Source: Paenibacillus sp. E222
GTDB lineage: Bacteria; Bacillota; Bacilli; Paenibacillales; Paenibacillaceae
Direction: 5' to 3'
DNA length: 64,000 bases
NCBI RefSeq assembly: GCF_013401555.1
Contig: NZ_CP058552.1
Coordinates: 7,316,001 to 7,380,000, forward strand
Below are positions 41,977 to 50,498 of this stretch, one piece after another. The notes under the pieces are model-generated. The model did no database searches. It saw only the letters and a program-made list of their open reading frames with translations, and had not been told where the DNA came from. How positions within the stretch are numbered: position 1 is the first letter of the stretch; each line of letters opens with the position of its first letter. The position numbers and the translations under genes are program-made.

Positions 41977-43125
41977 ATGAAACGAATCGCATTATTGGAT
42001 ATTCTCAGAGGTTTTGCCATTATCGGAACATTGGGGACAAACATCTGGCTGTTTGCATACTTAGGTGATCTGAACAAAATGTTTAGTGATCCGCTTGAGC
42101 CGTGGTGGAGTTCATGGGACAAACTGCTGCAAACGATGATGATGGTGCTGGTCAATGGCAAATTTCTCGGACTGCTCACGCTACTCTTCGGGGCGGGCAT
42201 GGAGATGAAGCGGCAAAAAGCCCAGCGTGAAGGCTATACTTGGCCTGGTGTCTACATCTGGACATGCGTTCTTTTGCTGATTGATGGTCTGCTGCATTAC
42301 ACGTTGGTCATGGAATACGATGTTCTGATGAGTTATGCCATTACAGGCATGATTGTCTCCTTCATCATTAATCGCTCCCGTCGTTTCATTCTGATCATGA
42401 TGGGCATCGCAGGTGGCGTGCATCTGATTGGGATTACCGGAATTACGGCATTATTGGCGCTGGAATCCGGTTCAGCCTTCAATGGCATGGACACGATCAC
42501 GGGTCTATACGCCTCGGGCACCTGGTGGGAGCAAGTGATGTTCCGTCTTAGCAACTTCGGTTTCTTCCGCACAGAATCCATTGCCATCATTCCACTCAAT
42601 GTGTTCCTCTTCCTGCTGGGAGCGCTGCTTATGCGGGCTCAAATATTCTCAGATCATGATTCGGGGCGCCTCAAACGTCGCAACTTAATGATTGTGGGAC
42701 TTGCCGCAGGCATTCCTCTTAACCTACTTCTACTGGTTCCTGGTGGTATTATGGACCTGTTCGTCCGTTATATTAGCGCTCCCGTGCTTACTCTTGGTTA
42801 CTTGGGACTGATTGCTTATATGATGAAAAAAAATATATTCCCCCGCCTCTTTAACCGTTTTGGCGAAATCGGCAAGATGGCTCTGAGCTGCTATATTTTG
42901 CAGAATATCATCGCCTCCGCCCTCTTCTATGGATGGGGTCTTGGACTCGGTGGACAGCCTTCCTCCCTGTTCATTTTGCTAATGTGGGCCAGCATCTGTG
43001 TAATATTAATGATCTTCTCCCACCTCTGGCTGCGCAGATTTCGTCAAGGTCCGGTGGAGTGGATATGGCGTAAGTTGTCCATCTCACCTGCCGCTAAAGA
43101 CACTTCACCTTCCACCCCCATGTAA
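41977..43125 (+). CDS. DUF418 (YeiB-like) membrane protein
   Basis: A 382-residue integral membrane protein with about ten helices. It has the family's start LDILRGFAIIGTLGTNIW, a FLGLLTLLFGAGMEM motif in the second helix, and the DUF418 end FGEIGKMALSCYILQNII. Members are thought to be transporters or acyltransferase-like proteins, but no substrate is known. Its ATG has AAGGTGAGGCA upstream. It is divergent from the ADP-ribose operon. A diverged dyad of TGTGTT/AACACT type lies at about 41928-41960, so it may have its own regulator. Confidence 0.88.
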   Translation: MKRIALLDILRGFAIIGTLGTNIWLFAYLGDLNKMFSDPLEPWWSSWDKLLQTMMMVLVNGKFLGLLTLLFGAGMEMKRQKAQREGYTWPGVYIWTCVLLLIDGLLHYTLVMEYDVLMSYAITGMIVSFIINRSRRFILIMMGIAGGVHLIGITGITALLALESGSAFNGMDTITGLYASGTWWEQVMFRLSNFGFFRTESIAIIPLNVFLFLLGALLMRAQIFSDHDSGRLKRRNLMIVGLAAGIPLNLLLLVPGGIMDLFVRYISAPVLTLGYLGLIAYMMKKNIFPRLFNRFGEIGKMALSCYILQNIIASALFYGWGLGLGGQPSSLFILLMWASICVILMIFSHLWLRRFRQGPVEWIWRKLSISPAAKDTSPSTPM

Positions 43126-43152
43126 CCTTTGTTCCATATGTAGAATACTCAC

Positions 43153-43199
43153 AAAAAGGATAGGTTCGCGGATTAATACTCCGTTGCCCTATCCTTTTC
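43153..43199 (+). terminator. Terminator after the DUF418 gene
   Basis: AAAAGGATAGG pairs with CCTATCCTTTT; the T-run is on the plus strand. Confidence 0.85.
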
Positions 43200-43272
43200 A
43201 ATTGGTTTTGATGTTAAAAAATATGGAAGACACCAATCATTCTTTTAGTCAAAAATAAAATAACAACTTTAC

Positions 43273-43321
43273 TTGACGATATGTCAAATGAAACTTATCA
43301 TTTAGTTAGTCGACTAATTAA
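43273..43321 (+). promoter_or_regulatory. Promoter and MarR-type operator of the ABC exporter operon
   Basis: TTGACG (43273-43278), 17 bases, TATCAT (43296-43301), followed at once by TTAGTTAGTCGACTAATTAA (43302-43321). That 20-bp palindrome has one mismatch pair and is of the kind bound by MarR dimers. It would cover the transcription start. Confidence 0.82.
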
Positions 43322-43337
43322 AAGGATGGAAGCGCTT

Positions 43338-43772
43338 ATGAAATCAGATCGAAATGAACGGTTAATGGGCCAATTATCAGAACTCGTCAAGCTACAGCGT
43401 TACAAGGTTCATGAGAAGCTTGTCAACCACCCTGAGTTATATCCGGGTCAACCGCCGCTGCTATTCCAGCTTGAACGGGAAGATGGTCAGACCCAGAAAC
43501 ATCTGGCCGAACAGCTTCACCGCGCCCCTGCTACGGTAACGGTAATGCTGAAACGTATGGAAAGCTCGGGATTTATACGGCGTGAAGCCGACCCGAAGGA
43601 TCTGCGCAGCCTGCGTGTCTATCTGACCGACCAGGGCCGTGATGCGCTTAAGGAACTGAGAGAAGTATTCCAGGAGCTAGATCGCCAAGCCCAGAAAGAT
43701 TTTACACCGGAGGAATCGCAGCTGATGTCGGCGCTCGCCCAACGCATGGTTCAGAATCTGCGAGAATATTAA
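43338..43772 (+). CDS. MarR family transcriptional regulator
   Basis: A winged-helix repressor of 144 residues. The recognition part is TQKHLAEQLHRAPATVTVML and the wing RREADPKDLRSLRVYLTDQG. The frame is open back to ATG 43281, but that codon lies upstream of the predicted transcription start, between the -35 and -10 boxes. The real start should be ATG 43338 (GGA close upstream) or ATG 43326. The operator at 43302-43321 implies autorepression together with the exporter genes that follow 70 bases later. Its ligand is probably a toxic hydrophobic compound handled by the exporter; inference. Confidence 0.87.
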   Translation: MKSDRNERLMGQLSELVKLQRYKVHEKLVNHPELYPGQPPLLFQLEREDGQTQKHLAEQLHRAPATVTVMLKRMESSGFIRREADPKDLRSLRVYLTDQGRDALKELREVFQELDRQAQKDFTPEESQLMSALAQRMVQNLREY

Positions 43773-43842
43773 GTGAGATGTTTCTGTCTGTATGACTATT
43801 TGCAACAAGATTATTTCATAACGAATGAGGTGATTTTCCCCA

Positions 43843-45564
43843 TTGTGGACGTTAAAACGATTTCTTACCCCGTATAAGTCAGCGGCCATTCTGGCTCCAT
43901 TGCTCATGGTCCTTGAGGTTGCCATGGACCTACTTCAACCCAAGCTAATGTCCAGCATTGTGGATGATGGTGTTCTTGCAGGGAACCTGTCCCACATTAT
44001 GACTACAGGTTTGTTTATGCTTCTTTTTGCGTTAATCGGATGGGTTGGCGGTGCAGGCTGTACGCTGTTTTCAAGCAAAGCGGCTGTTGGATACGGAACC
44101 GATCTGCGCCAGGAATTGTTTGATCATATTCAGAAGTTCTCGTTCCGTAATCTGGATACCTTCCAGGAAGGCTCGCTTATTACTCGCCTGACGAGTGATA
44201 TCACCCAGATGCAGACCTTTGTACAGATGCTTCTGCGTATGTTTATCCGTTCGCCGATGCTGATTATCGGCAGTATTATTATGGCGTTTACGATCAGTGT
44301 CAAACTGGCGCTCATTCTCATTTTGTCCGTGCCGATTCTGTTTATCATCTTATATATCCTGATATCTGCCTCCTATCCACTTTTCGCCAGCGTTCAGAAC
44401 AAACTCGACAAGGTGAACGCGGTTCTTCAGGAGAATCTGGCCGGCATTCGTGTCGTCAAAGCTTTTGCACGCGCACATCAGGAGAAGAAGCGTTTCCAGC
44501 AAGCCAATGAAGATTATACCCATACGGCAGTCAAAGCCTGGCGCATCGTATCGCTGAATGCACCGGTACTAAGCCTGATGCTGAATGCAACCATTGTAGC
44601 GGTGCTGTGGTTTGGGGGCTTCCAGGTAGTAGGAGGCGATATTGCCGCCGGGGACTTGATTGCTTTTATCAACTACGTAACGGTTGTCCTCTCGTCGCTC
44701 ACTTCAATCGGCATGATGATGATGAGCTTCTCCCGCGCCAAAGTATCTGCAACACGCATCAATGAGGTGCTTCACACCCAGCCTGATATTCAATCGGGAG
44801 ATGATATGTCTCGTAAAGGAGCAGGTCAGGTGGAATTCAGGGATGTCTATTTCCGCTATGATGGAGAACATACCCTCTCCGGAATTACACTGACGGCTCG
44901 GCCGGGAGAAAAAGTGGCCTTACTCGGCTCTACAGGATCAGGCAAAACCTCACTTGTACAGCTGATCCCCCGCTTGTATGATGCCTCACAGGGTGAAGTG
45001 CTCGTGAATGGAGTGAACGTGCGTAACTGGGATCTTCAGGATCTTCGCAGCCGTGTGTCCATCGTATTACAGGAATCCATCCTGTTCAGTGGCAGCATCC
45101 GGGATAATATCTGCTTCGGCAGACCTGATGCAACGGAAGCTGAACTACGTGCCGCAGCTCAAGCGGCGGCTGCTGATGATTTTATTATGAATCTGAAAGA
45201 TGGATATGACACGGAGTTGGGCCAGCGCGGGGTCAATCTCTCAGGTGGGCAGAAACAACGGATTTCTATTGCCCGTGCCCTGCTCATGCAACCGGAGGTT
45301 TTGATTCTGGACGACAGCACCAGTGCCGTTGATCTGCGTACCGAAGCAAGCATTCAGAAGGCGCTGCATTCACTAATGAAAAATAGTACGACCTTCTTGA
45401 TTGCACAACGGATCTCTTCTGTAAAGGATGCAGACTGTATTTACGTGCTTGATGAAGGAGAGATCGTGGCAAGTGGTACACATGAACATCTCATGGCCCA
45501 TTCGTCACATTACCAATCCATCTATTATTCGCAGCTACGGAAGGAGGATGTTCAATTTGGCTAA
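43843..45564 (+). CDS. ABC exporter half-transporter with degenerate site (BmrC/YheI-like)
   Basis: A 573-residue type IV exporter subunit: six helices (about 15-310) then an ATPase domain. Walker A is GSTGSGKTS and the signature NLSGGQKQRISIARAL. Walker B is VLILDDSTSAVD, where Asp replaces the catalytic Glu. This is as in BmrC, in which one of the two sites of the heterodimer is impaired. The start is TTG 43843 with GAGGTGAT upstream. It overlaps the next subunit gene by eight bases. Heterodimers of this kind export drugs or lipids. The pair is MarR-controlled. Confidence 0.9.
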   Translation: MWTLKRFLTPYKSAAILAPLLMVLEVAMDLLQPKLMSSIVDDGVLAGNLSHIMTTGLFMLLFALIGWVGGAGCTLFSSKAAVGYGTDLRQELFDHIQKFSFRNLDTFQEGSLITRLTSDITQMQTFVQMLLRMFIRSPMLIIGSIIMAFTISVKLALILILSVPILFIILYILISASYPLFASVQNKLDKVNAVLQENLAGIRVVKAFARAHQEKKRFQQANEDYTHTAVKAWRIVSLNAPVLSLMLNATIVAVLWFGGFQVVGGDIAAGDLIAFINYVTVVLSSLTSIGMMMMSFSRAKVSATRINEVLHTQPDIQSGDDMSRKGAGQVEFRDVYFRYDGEHTLSGITLTARPGEKVALLGSTGSGKTSLVQLIPRLYDASQGEVLVNGVNVRNWDLQDLRSRVSIVLQESILFSGSIRDNICFGRPDATEAELRAAAQAAAADDFIMNLKDGYDTELGQRGVNLSGGQKQRISIARALLMQPEVLILDDSTSAVDLRTEASIQKALHSLMKNSTTFLIAQRISSVKDADCIYVLDEGEIVASGTHEHLMAHSSHYQSIYYSQLRKEDVQFG

Positions 45565-47383
45565 AAACGCTTCTTCCTCCATTCATCAGACCGTTGTCCC
45601 ACCGATGATCGGAAGACCTGGGCCACCTGGCCGAGGTCCGGTTCCCAAAGTAAGAGCCAAGAACGCCCGGCACGCCATCATTCGAGTGTGGTCATACATG
45701 GGACGTCATCGCAAAGGGGTTATCGCTGCTCTGGTATTGACGGCTCTTGGAACATTACTTAATCTGGCAGGACCTTATCTGCTCGGCCGTGCGGTCAACG
45801 AACATATCGTTCCCAAAATGACGGACGGTCTACTGAAAGACTGCATGTTATTATTGACCGTATACGTTCTCGGTTCGTTTATGATGTGGGCTCAATCCTA
45901 TGTCATGATCGGTGTCTCTCAACTGACTGTGAAGGATTTGCGCCATGCTCTGTTTTCACGGCTGCAGCAGCTGCCGATCAGCTTTTTTGACAAAAATCAG
46001 AGCGGTGATCTGATGAGCCGGGCTACCAATGATATCGATAACGTGTCCACAACGCTGAACCAAAGTGTAACCCAACTGATGTCCAGCGCCATCTTGCTGG
46101 TTGGCTCCCTGTCGATTATGTTAGCGCTGGATGTCCGTCTGACACTGCTCAGTCTGGTCACGGTTCCCCTGATTACGATCGCCACTCGGCTGATCGCTTC
46201 AAGAACCCGCAAACATTTTACCGCCCAGCAAAAGTTGCTAGGTGAGCTTAATGGCTACGCCCAGGAAACCATTGCCGGACAAAAGGTGGTTGCAGCCTAT
46301 AATCGCCAGGAGCAGGCCCAAAAACATTTTCAGAATCTGAATGAGAAGCTTCGCACTTCCAGTACCCAGGCTCAAAGCGTATCGGGTCTGGTCGGGCCAA
46401 CGATGAATGTCATGAACAATATCGGCTTTGCCATACTGGCAGCCGTAGGTGGATGGATGGCTTATCATGATCTGACGTCCATCGGGCTGATTGTAAGTTT
46501 CCTGGCTTACTCCCGCCAGATTGAGCGGCCCATCAATGATTTGGCGAACCAGTACAATCTGATTCAGGCAGCTATTGCAGGTGCCGAGCGTGTATTCCAC
46601 ATTATCGATACACCAAGTGAATACGTGGAAGAACAGAAGAAACAACTGGAGCAGATTCAGGGTAACGTTGTATTTGAGGATGTATCCTTTGGGTATAACT
46701 CCGAGAGGGACATTCTGAAAAAGGTCAGCTTCACCGCCAAGCCAGGCGAGATGGTTGCACTTGTCGGCCCGACGGGAGCGGGTAAAACAACGATCATTAA
46801 CCTGCTGCCTCGTTTTTACGAGATTACGGGTGGACGAATTACCATTGATGGCTGTGACATCTCCGAACTGGAGAAGGACCAGCTAAGGCGCGAACTTGGC
46901 ATTGTGTTACAGGATGCCTATTTGTTCTCCGGCACCATCCGTGACAATATTGCCTACGGCAAACCCGATGCAACGGACGAACAGATCCAGCAAGCAGCGA
47001 AGTTGGCAAATGCCCACTCCTTCATCCGCAAATTATCGCAGGGTTACGATACCCCGATCATTTCCGGTGGCAGCAATCTGAGTCAGGGACAGCGACAACT
47101 GTTAACCATTGCTCGTGCCATTCTCGCTGATCCTGCCATTCTTATTCTGGATGAAGCCACGAGCAGCATTGATACACGCACCGAAATGCAGATTCAGGAA
47201 GCGATGCGCACCTTGATGAAGGATCGTACCAGCTTCGTCATTGCCCATAGGTTAAGCACGATTCGTGAAGCCGATCAGATTCTCGTCATTGATGACGGCA
47301 AGATCGCCGAACGAGGCAGCCATGATGAGCTGATACAGCAGCAAGGTTTCTACTATCAGTTGCATCAGGGACAGCTTACTTGA
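45557..47383 (+). CDS. ABC exporter half-transporter with consensus ATPase site (BmrD/YheH-like)
   Basis: A 608-residue partner subunit. An N-terminal extension rich in Pro and Gly (PPMIGRPGPPGRGPVP) of about 35 residues precedes six helices. The ATPase has Walker A GPTGAGKTT, a modified signature NLSQGQRQLLTIARAI and Walker B ILILDEATSSID with the catalytic Glu. The altered signature and the altered Walker B of the partner are expected at the same degenerate site. The TTG at 45557 has AAGGAGG nine bases upstream; the ATG at 45548 is within that site's shadow. It ends at a bidirectional terminator facing the lpx operon. Confidence 0.9.
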   Translation: MAKNASSSIHQTVVPPMIGRPGPPGRGPVPKVRAKNARHAIIRVWSYMGRHRKGVIAALVLTALGTLLNLAGPYLLGRAVNEHIVPKMTDGLLKDCMLLLTVYVLGSFMMWAQSYVMIGVSQLTVKDLRHALFSRLQQLPISFFDKNQSGDLMSRATNDIDNVSTTLNQSVTQLMSSAILLVGSLSIMLALDVRLTLLSLVTVPLITIATRLIASRTRKHFTAQQKLLGELNGYAQETIAGQKVVAAYNRQEQAQKHFQNLNEKLRTSSTQAQSVSGLVGPTMNVMNNIGFAILAAVGGWMAYHDLTSIGLIVSFLAYSRQIERPINDLANQYNLIQAAIAGAERVFHIIDTPSEYVEEQKKQLEQIQGNVVFEDVSFGYNSERDILKKVSFTAKPGEMVALVGPTGAGKTTIINLLPRFYEITGGRITIDGCDISELEKDQLRRELGIVLQDAYLFSGTIRDNIAYGKPDATDEQIQQAAKLANAHSFIRKLSQGYDTPIISGGSNLSQGQRQLLTIARAILADPAILILDEATSSIDTRTEMQIQEAMRTLMKDRTSFVIAHRLSTIREADQILVIDDGKIAERGSHDELIQQQGFYYQLHQGQLT

Positions 47384-47430
47384 TTTGGGTTCGTGTTGAT
47401 TGACTGGTTAAAAACACAGAACCACAAACT

Positions 47431-47478
47431 AAAACGCCGCATGAGGTTCCGTTTTATTCCGGACCTTTGCGGCGTTTC
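47431..47478. terminator. Bidirectional terminator between the ABC exporter and lpxA
   Basis: AAACGCCGCA (from 47432) pairs with TGCGGCGTTT (to 47477). Flanking A- and T-runs are on both sides, so it ends both convergent operons. Confidence 0.85.
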
Positions 47479-47482
47479 CATT

Positions 47483-48259
47483 TTAACGCTTCATTCGTAC
47501 AATTCCGCGTGTAGTTTTATTTAGAAAATTTAATGTGTGTTCTTTAAATTCAGAAGGAGGTAGGTTTTTTATTTCTTCAATAGATTGATCGAGAGTTAGC
47601 TTTTGGCGAAATAAAATGGTATTAATCTTTTTTATCGTGCTTATTTCTTCATTTGAGAATCCATTTCTTCTTAGACCAACGATATTAATACCATGTATGT
47701 ACGAACGCGGACCATCTGCTAAAGAATATGGAACGATATCTTGTGAAACTTTACTCCCCGCTCCAATCATTGCAAACCTTCCGATGTTACATGATTGGTG
47801 TACACCAGAACCACAACCAAAAGTGATATGGTCTTCAATGTTAACATGTCCGCCAATTTGCACATTATTAACGATGACGTTGTGATCTCCCATCAATACA
47901 TCATGTGCGATATGAGCATAATTCATAATAAAGTTGTTACTTCCTACTCTCGTGAAACAATCTCCTTTTGATGTGCCTTTACATATGGTGGCATACTCTC
48001 TCACGGTATTATTATCTCCAATAATGAGATACGATTCTTCGCCCTGGTAACTTTTATCTTGTGGATCTGAACCGATAATGGCACCATGTGAAATGTAGTT
48101 ATTCTCCCCCAATATCGTGTTAGTCCCTATAATAACGTGACTTCCAATCCTACACCCGCTACCTATTTTAGAATTTTCTTCAATGATACTGAAAGGTCCC
48201 ACTTCGACATTGTCCCCAATTACTGCTGTAGGATGAATAATGGCTGACTGATGTATCAT
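47483..48259 (-). CDS. lpxA: LpxA: acyl-ACP--UDP-N-acetylglucosamine O-acyltransferase
   Basis: A 258-residue left-handed beta-helix enzyme, close to the usual 262. Hexapeptide repeats of the [IV]Gxxxx type run through residues 10-185. The catalytic base is His119 in YAHIAHD, equal to His125 of E. coli. The C-terminal helical part has GLRRNGFSNEEI and ends with RGIVRMKR. It transfers a 3-hydroxyacyl chain from ACP to the 3-OH of UDP-GlcNAc, the first step of lipid A synthesis. The start overlaps lpxD by ATGA. Last gene of an AT-rich operon foreign in base composition to its surroundings. A plain sugar acetyltransferase is unlikely given the intact C-terminal domain and the partners. Confidence 0.93.
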   Translation of the reverse strand: MIHQSAIIHPTAVIGDNVEVGPFSIIEENSKIGSGCRIGSHVIIGTNTILGENNYISHGAIIGSDPQDKSYQGEESYLIIGDNNTVREYATICKGTSKGDCFTRVGSNNFIMNYAHIAHDVLMGDHNVIVNNVQIGGHVNIEDHITFGCGSGVHQSCNIGRFAMIGAGSKVSQDIVPYSLADGPRSYIHGINIVGLRRNGFSNEEISTIKKINTILFRQKLTLDQSIEEIKNLPPSEFKEHTLNFLNKTTRGIVRMKR

Positions 48260-49281
48260 TTAGCACCTTCCTTTGTTTTGGAAAGTTCATCAAGTTTTTC
48301 ATTTAGTTTTTTTATCGTTTGGGGGAGTCTGGAAAGTGCAGCGGATTCTCGTAGTTGTCTCTTATGTGAACGAGCTGTATATCCTGACACCATTGAGTTC
48401 TCGGGCATGTTTTTAGTAACCATGGTTTTAGCTAAAACTACGCAGCCGTCTCCAATGGTGATATTATTAATTACCGCACTTCCACCAGCCAATATGACGC
48501 GATTACCAATTTTTGATGAGCCCCCAATTGCACTTGTACCTGCGATAATGCAGTGCTCACCAATTTGAACATTATGGCCAATTTGAATAAGGTTGTCCAT
48601 TTTAGTTCCTTTACCAATACTTGTTGAATAAATCGTTCCGCGATCAATAGTGGTGTTTGCTCCAATTTCAACATCATCAAAAATAACGACATTTCCGATA
48701 TGTGGGATTTTAACTTGTTTTTGACCATCCCATTCAAAACCAAAGCCGTCAGCGCCAATTACTGCGCCTGAGTGAATGATGACATTATCTCCGATGAAAG
48801 TATCATGTAGAACAGTGACATTAGGGTGGATCAAGCAATTCGTTCCAATGGTCACATTCTTACCAATAAATGAATGCGCGGAAATAATAGTATGATCCCC
48901 AATAGATACATCTTCTTTGATTACCGCAAATTCGTCGATCTGCACATTACAGCCTAACGTTACCGAAGGATCAATTGCTTCTGATGATAATACACCACTG
49001 CTTTTGGTTTTCTCGCTAAACATTTCAATTAGGCGAATAAAATCAAGTCGGGGATTTTTCACCTTAATAACAGGTACTTTAAATTCTATTATTGTCGTTT
49101 CTGGCACAATGAAAGCCGAAGCCTTACATTGATCTAATTTATTTAGATTTTTATCCGTAACAAAAGCAATATCTCCCTCTTTAGCAGCATGTATTGAACC
49201 TACGCCTGTTATCACGACATTGCCATCACCTATTAGAATCCCATTTAACTGTTCAGAAATTTCATTCAAATTACATGGCAT
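48256..49281 (-). CDS. lpxD: LpxD: UDP-3-O-acylglucosamine N-acyltransferase
   Basis: A 341-residue trimeric acyltransferase, the same length as E. coli LpxD. The N-terminal uridine-binding domain (about 1-95) precedes a left-handed beta-helix with the LpxD hallmarks GADGFGFEWDG, VEIGANTTIDRGTIYST and MDNLIQIGHNVQIGEH. His236 of that last motif is the catalytic base. It adds the second 3-hydroxyacyl chain to the amino group freed by LpxC. The ATG has AAGGAGGCCATATC upstream and lies 20 bases after lpxC. The C-terminal 30 residues form a charged helix. Confidence 0.93.
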   Translation of the reverse strand: MPCNLNEISEQLNGILIGDGNVVITGVGSIHAAKEGDIAFVTDKNLNKLDQCKASAFIVPETTIIEFKVPVIKVKNPRLDFIRLIEMFSEKTKSSGVLSSEAIDPSVTLGCNVQIDEFAVIKEDVSIGDHTIISAHSFIGKNVTIGTNCLIHPNVTVLHDTFIGDNVIIHSGAVIGADGFGFEWDGQKQVKIPHIGNVVIFDDVEIGANTTIDRGTIYSTSIGKGTKMDNLIQIGHNVQIGEHCIIAGTSAIGGSSKIGNRVILAGGSAVINNITIGDGCVVLAKTMVTKNMPENSMVSGYTARSHKRQLRESAALSRLPQTIKKLNEKLDELSKTKEGAK

Positions 49282-49301
49282 GATATGGCCTCCTTATGTA
49301 T

Positions 49302-50132
49302 TTAGATTAGATTATTTAATAATTCTCGAGCAAAAAGAGTGTTCAAATAATGAGACGTTCCTGATCCTATGATTCTTGCATGAAAAGGAGGATTCAAAGC
49401 TAAATCGCCAATAAGATCCAGCAGCTTGTGACGAGACAATTCATCATGAAAACGTAAATTGGGATAAATTTTCTTTTCACCAATAACTATGCCATGCTCT
49501 AAAGAAGCACCTTGTATTAAACCTTTGCTTTTTAAGTACATTATTTCTTCTTCAAAACAAAATGTCCTAGCTGGCGCAATATCAGTTAAGTAATTGTTTT
49601 CTATAAAATTAAAATTGGATGTTTGATCCGAGAGGTAGGCAATTTTATGTTCATTTTTAAAAGACACGCAATAGGAGGTCATAGAGGAGGGACGAGCTTC
49701 AAGAAAAGAATCACCGTGCTCAACTCTAATTTTTTGTTGTAAATGAAGGTACGTTTTTTTGACTTCTTGCTGCAGATAGCCAACTTCTGAAATCTTGACT
49801 GCAATATCGGTAGAGCTGCCATCAAAAATAGGTAATTCTTCACCATTAACATCAATAATCACGTTATCGATGCCCATCCCACGAACAGCAGACAGTGTAT
49901 GTTCAACCATAGATACGGTGTATCCATGCATGTTTTTAAGCTGTGTGCAGCGTTCCGTATTGGATACATTACCGATTTTAGCTTCAATAATTTCATATGG
50001 ATCTACATCCACTCTTCTAAAAATAATACCTGTGTTTGGTTGTGCAGAATGCAGAGTTATATTTGACAAATTCCCACTATGTATAGCAATGCCGTCTAAT
50101 GTAAAACGATTACGAATCGTTTTTTGGTACAT
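49302..50132 (-). CDS. lpxC: LpxC: UDP-3-O-acyl-N-acetylglucosamine deacetylase
   Basis: The zinc deacetylase that commits the pathway to lipid A. At 276 residues it is slightly shorter than the E. coli enzyme (305) and not fused to FabZ. All active-site residues can be located: Glu77-His78 (SMVEHTLSAV), zinc ligands His235 and Asp239 with Asp243 (LSRHKLLDLIGDL), and His261 (GSGTSHYLN). It should therefore be active. The operon order lpxC-lpxD-lpxA, tight spacing and GGAGGAGATGCA ribosome site argue for expression. GC is low (22 of 60 bases at 49321-49380). No lpxB, lpxH or lpxK is present, so the expected product is UDP-2,3-diacylglucosamine. Confidence 0.94.
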   Translation of the reverse strand: MYQKTIRNRFTLDGIAIHSGNLSNITLHSAQPNTGIIFRRVDVDPYEIIEAKIGNVSNTERCTQLKNMHGYTVSMVEHTLSAVRGMGIDNVIIDVNGEELPIFDGSSTDIAVKISEVGYLQQEVKKTYLHLQQKIRVEHGDSFLEARPSSMTSYCVSFKNEHKIAYLSDQTSNFNFIENNYLTDIAPARTFCFEEEIMYLKSKGLIQGASLEHGIVIGEKKIYPNLRFHDELSRHKLLDLIGDLALNPPFHARIIGSGTSHYLNTLFARELLNNLI

Positions 50133-50158
50133 TGCATCTCCTCCATTTTAATTGAATA

Positions 50159-50212
50159 TTATTTTACTGAAATAATGCAACAGCCCACCCTGTTTATCGT
50201 GTAACTCAGCAA
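50159..50212 (-). pseudogene. Truncated 5' end of a kinase-like gene (or short leader peptide) before lpxC
   Basis: Inside repeat copy A, a TTG start with a perfect AAAGGAGG site begins Leu-Ser-Tyr-Thr, the same first codons as the kinase gene at 52070. It then diverges at the sixth codon and stops after 17 codons, 26 bases before lpxC. It may be a remnant left by the recombination that placed lpxC behind this promoter, or it may be translated as a leader peptide. Confidence 0.6.
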
Positions 50213-50322
50213 ACAGCCTCGCCTCCTTTGACATAATTCTTCATCCGAATCCTATTTACATGTATTATATCGATTATGATTAGCTGATGTTGTCGATATT
50301 TGGAGGCTCGGCAAATTCACAC
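50196..50322 (-). repeat. Duplicated promoter region, copy A (upstream of lpxC)
   Basis: About 127 bases, roughly 80 percent identical to 52054-52181 in the same orientation. Shared core: CATAATCGATATAATACATG, which includes a TATAAT box, the flanking ATCGACAACAT, an AGCCTC/GAGGCT inverted pair at the ends, and the ribosome site plus start codons of the kinase gene. It presumably supplies the lpx promoter. Confidence 0.85.
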
Positions 50323-50393
50323 GGATATGTAGCTGAGAATAAAATGATCCGCAAGTACGCTGAAAAAAAGCGTCACCGAAGAGCAGCATAACA

Positions 50394-50428
50394 AGAAACC
50401 TTAGCACGTTATCCGAGCTAAGGTTTCT
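50394..50428 (-). terminator. Hairpin after the GGDEF-like histidine kinase gene
   Basis: AGAAACCTTAGC (50394-50405) pairs perfectly with GCTAAGGTTTCT (50417-50428). The T-run is weak, but position between the kinase stop and copy A supports a terminator. The rest of 50323-50498 shows nothing else I can name. Confidence 0.7.
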
Positions 50429-50498
50429 AAACGAGCCATTTTTTATTTTCTTAACTGTCTACTTGACGGGATCAGTTCAGCGTTTTTGTTAGTTGGAA

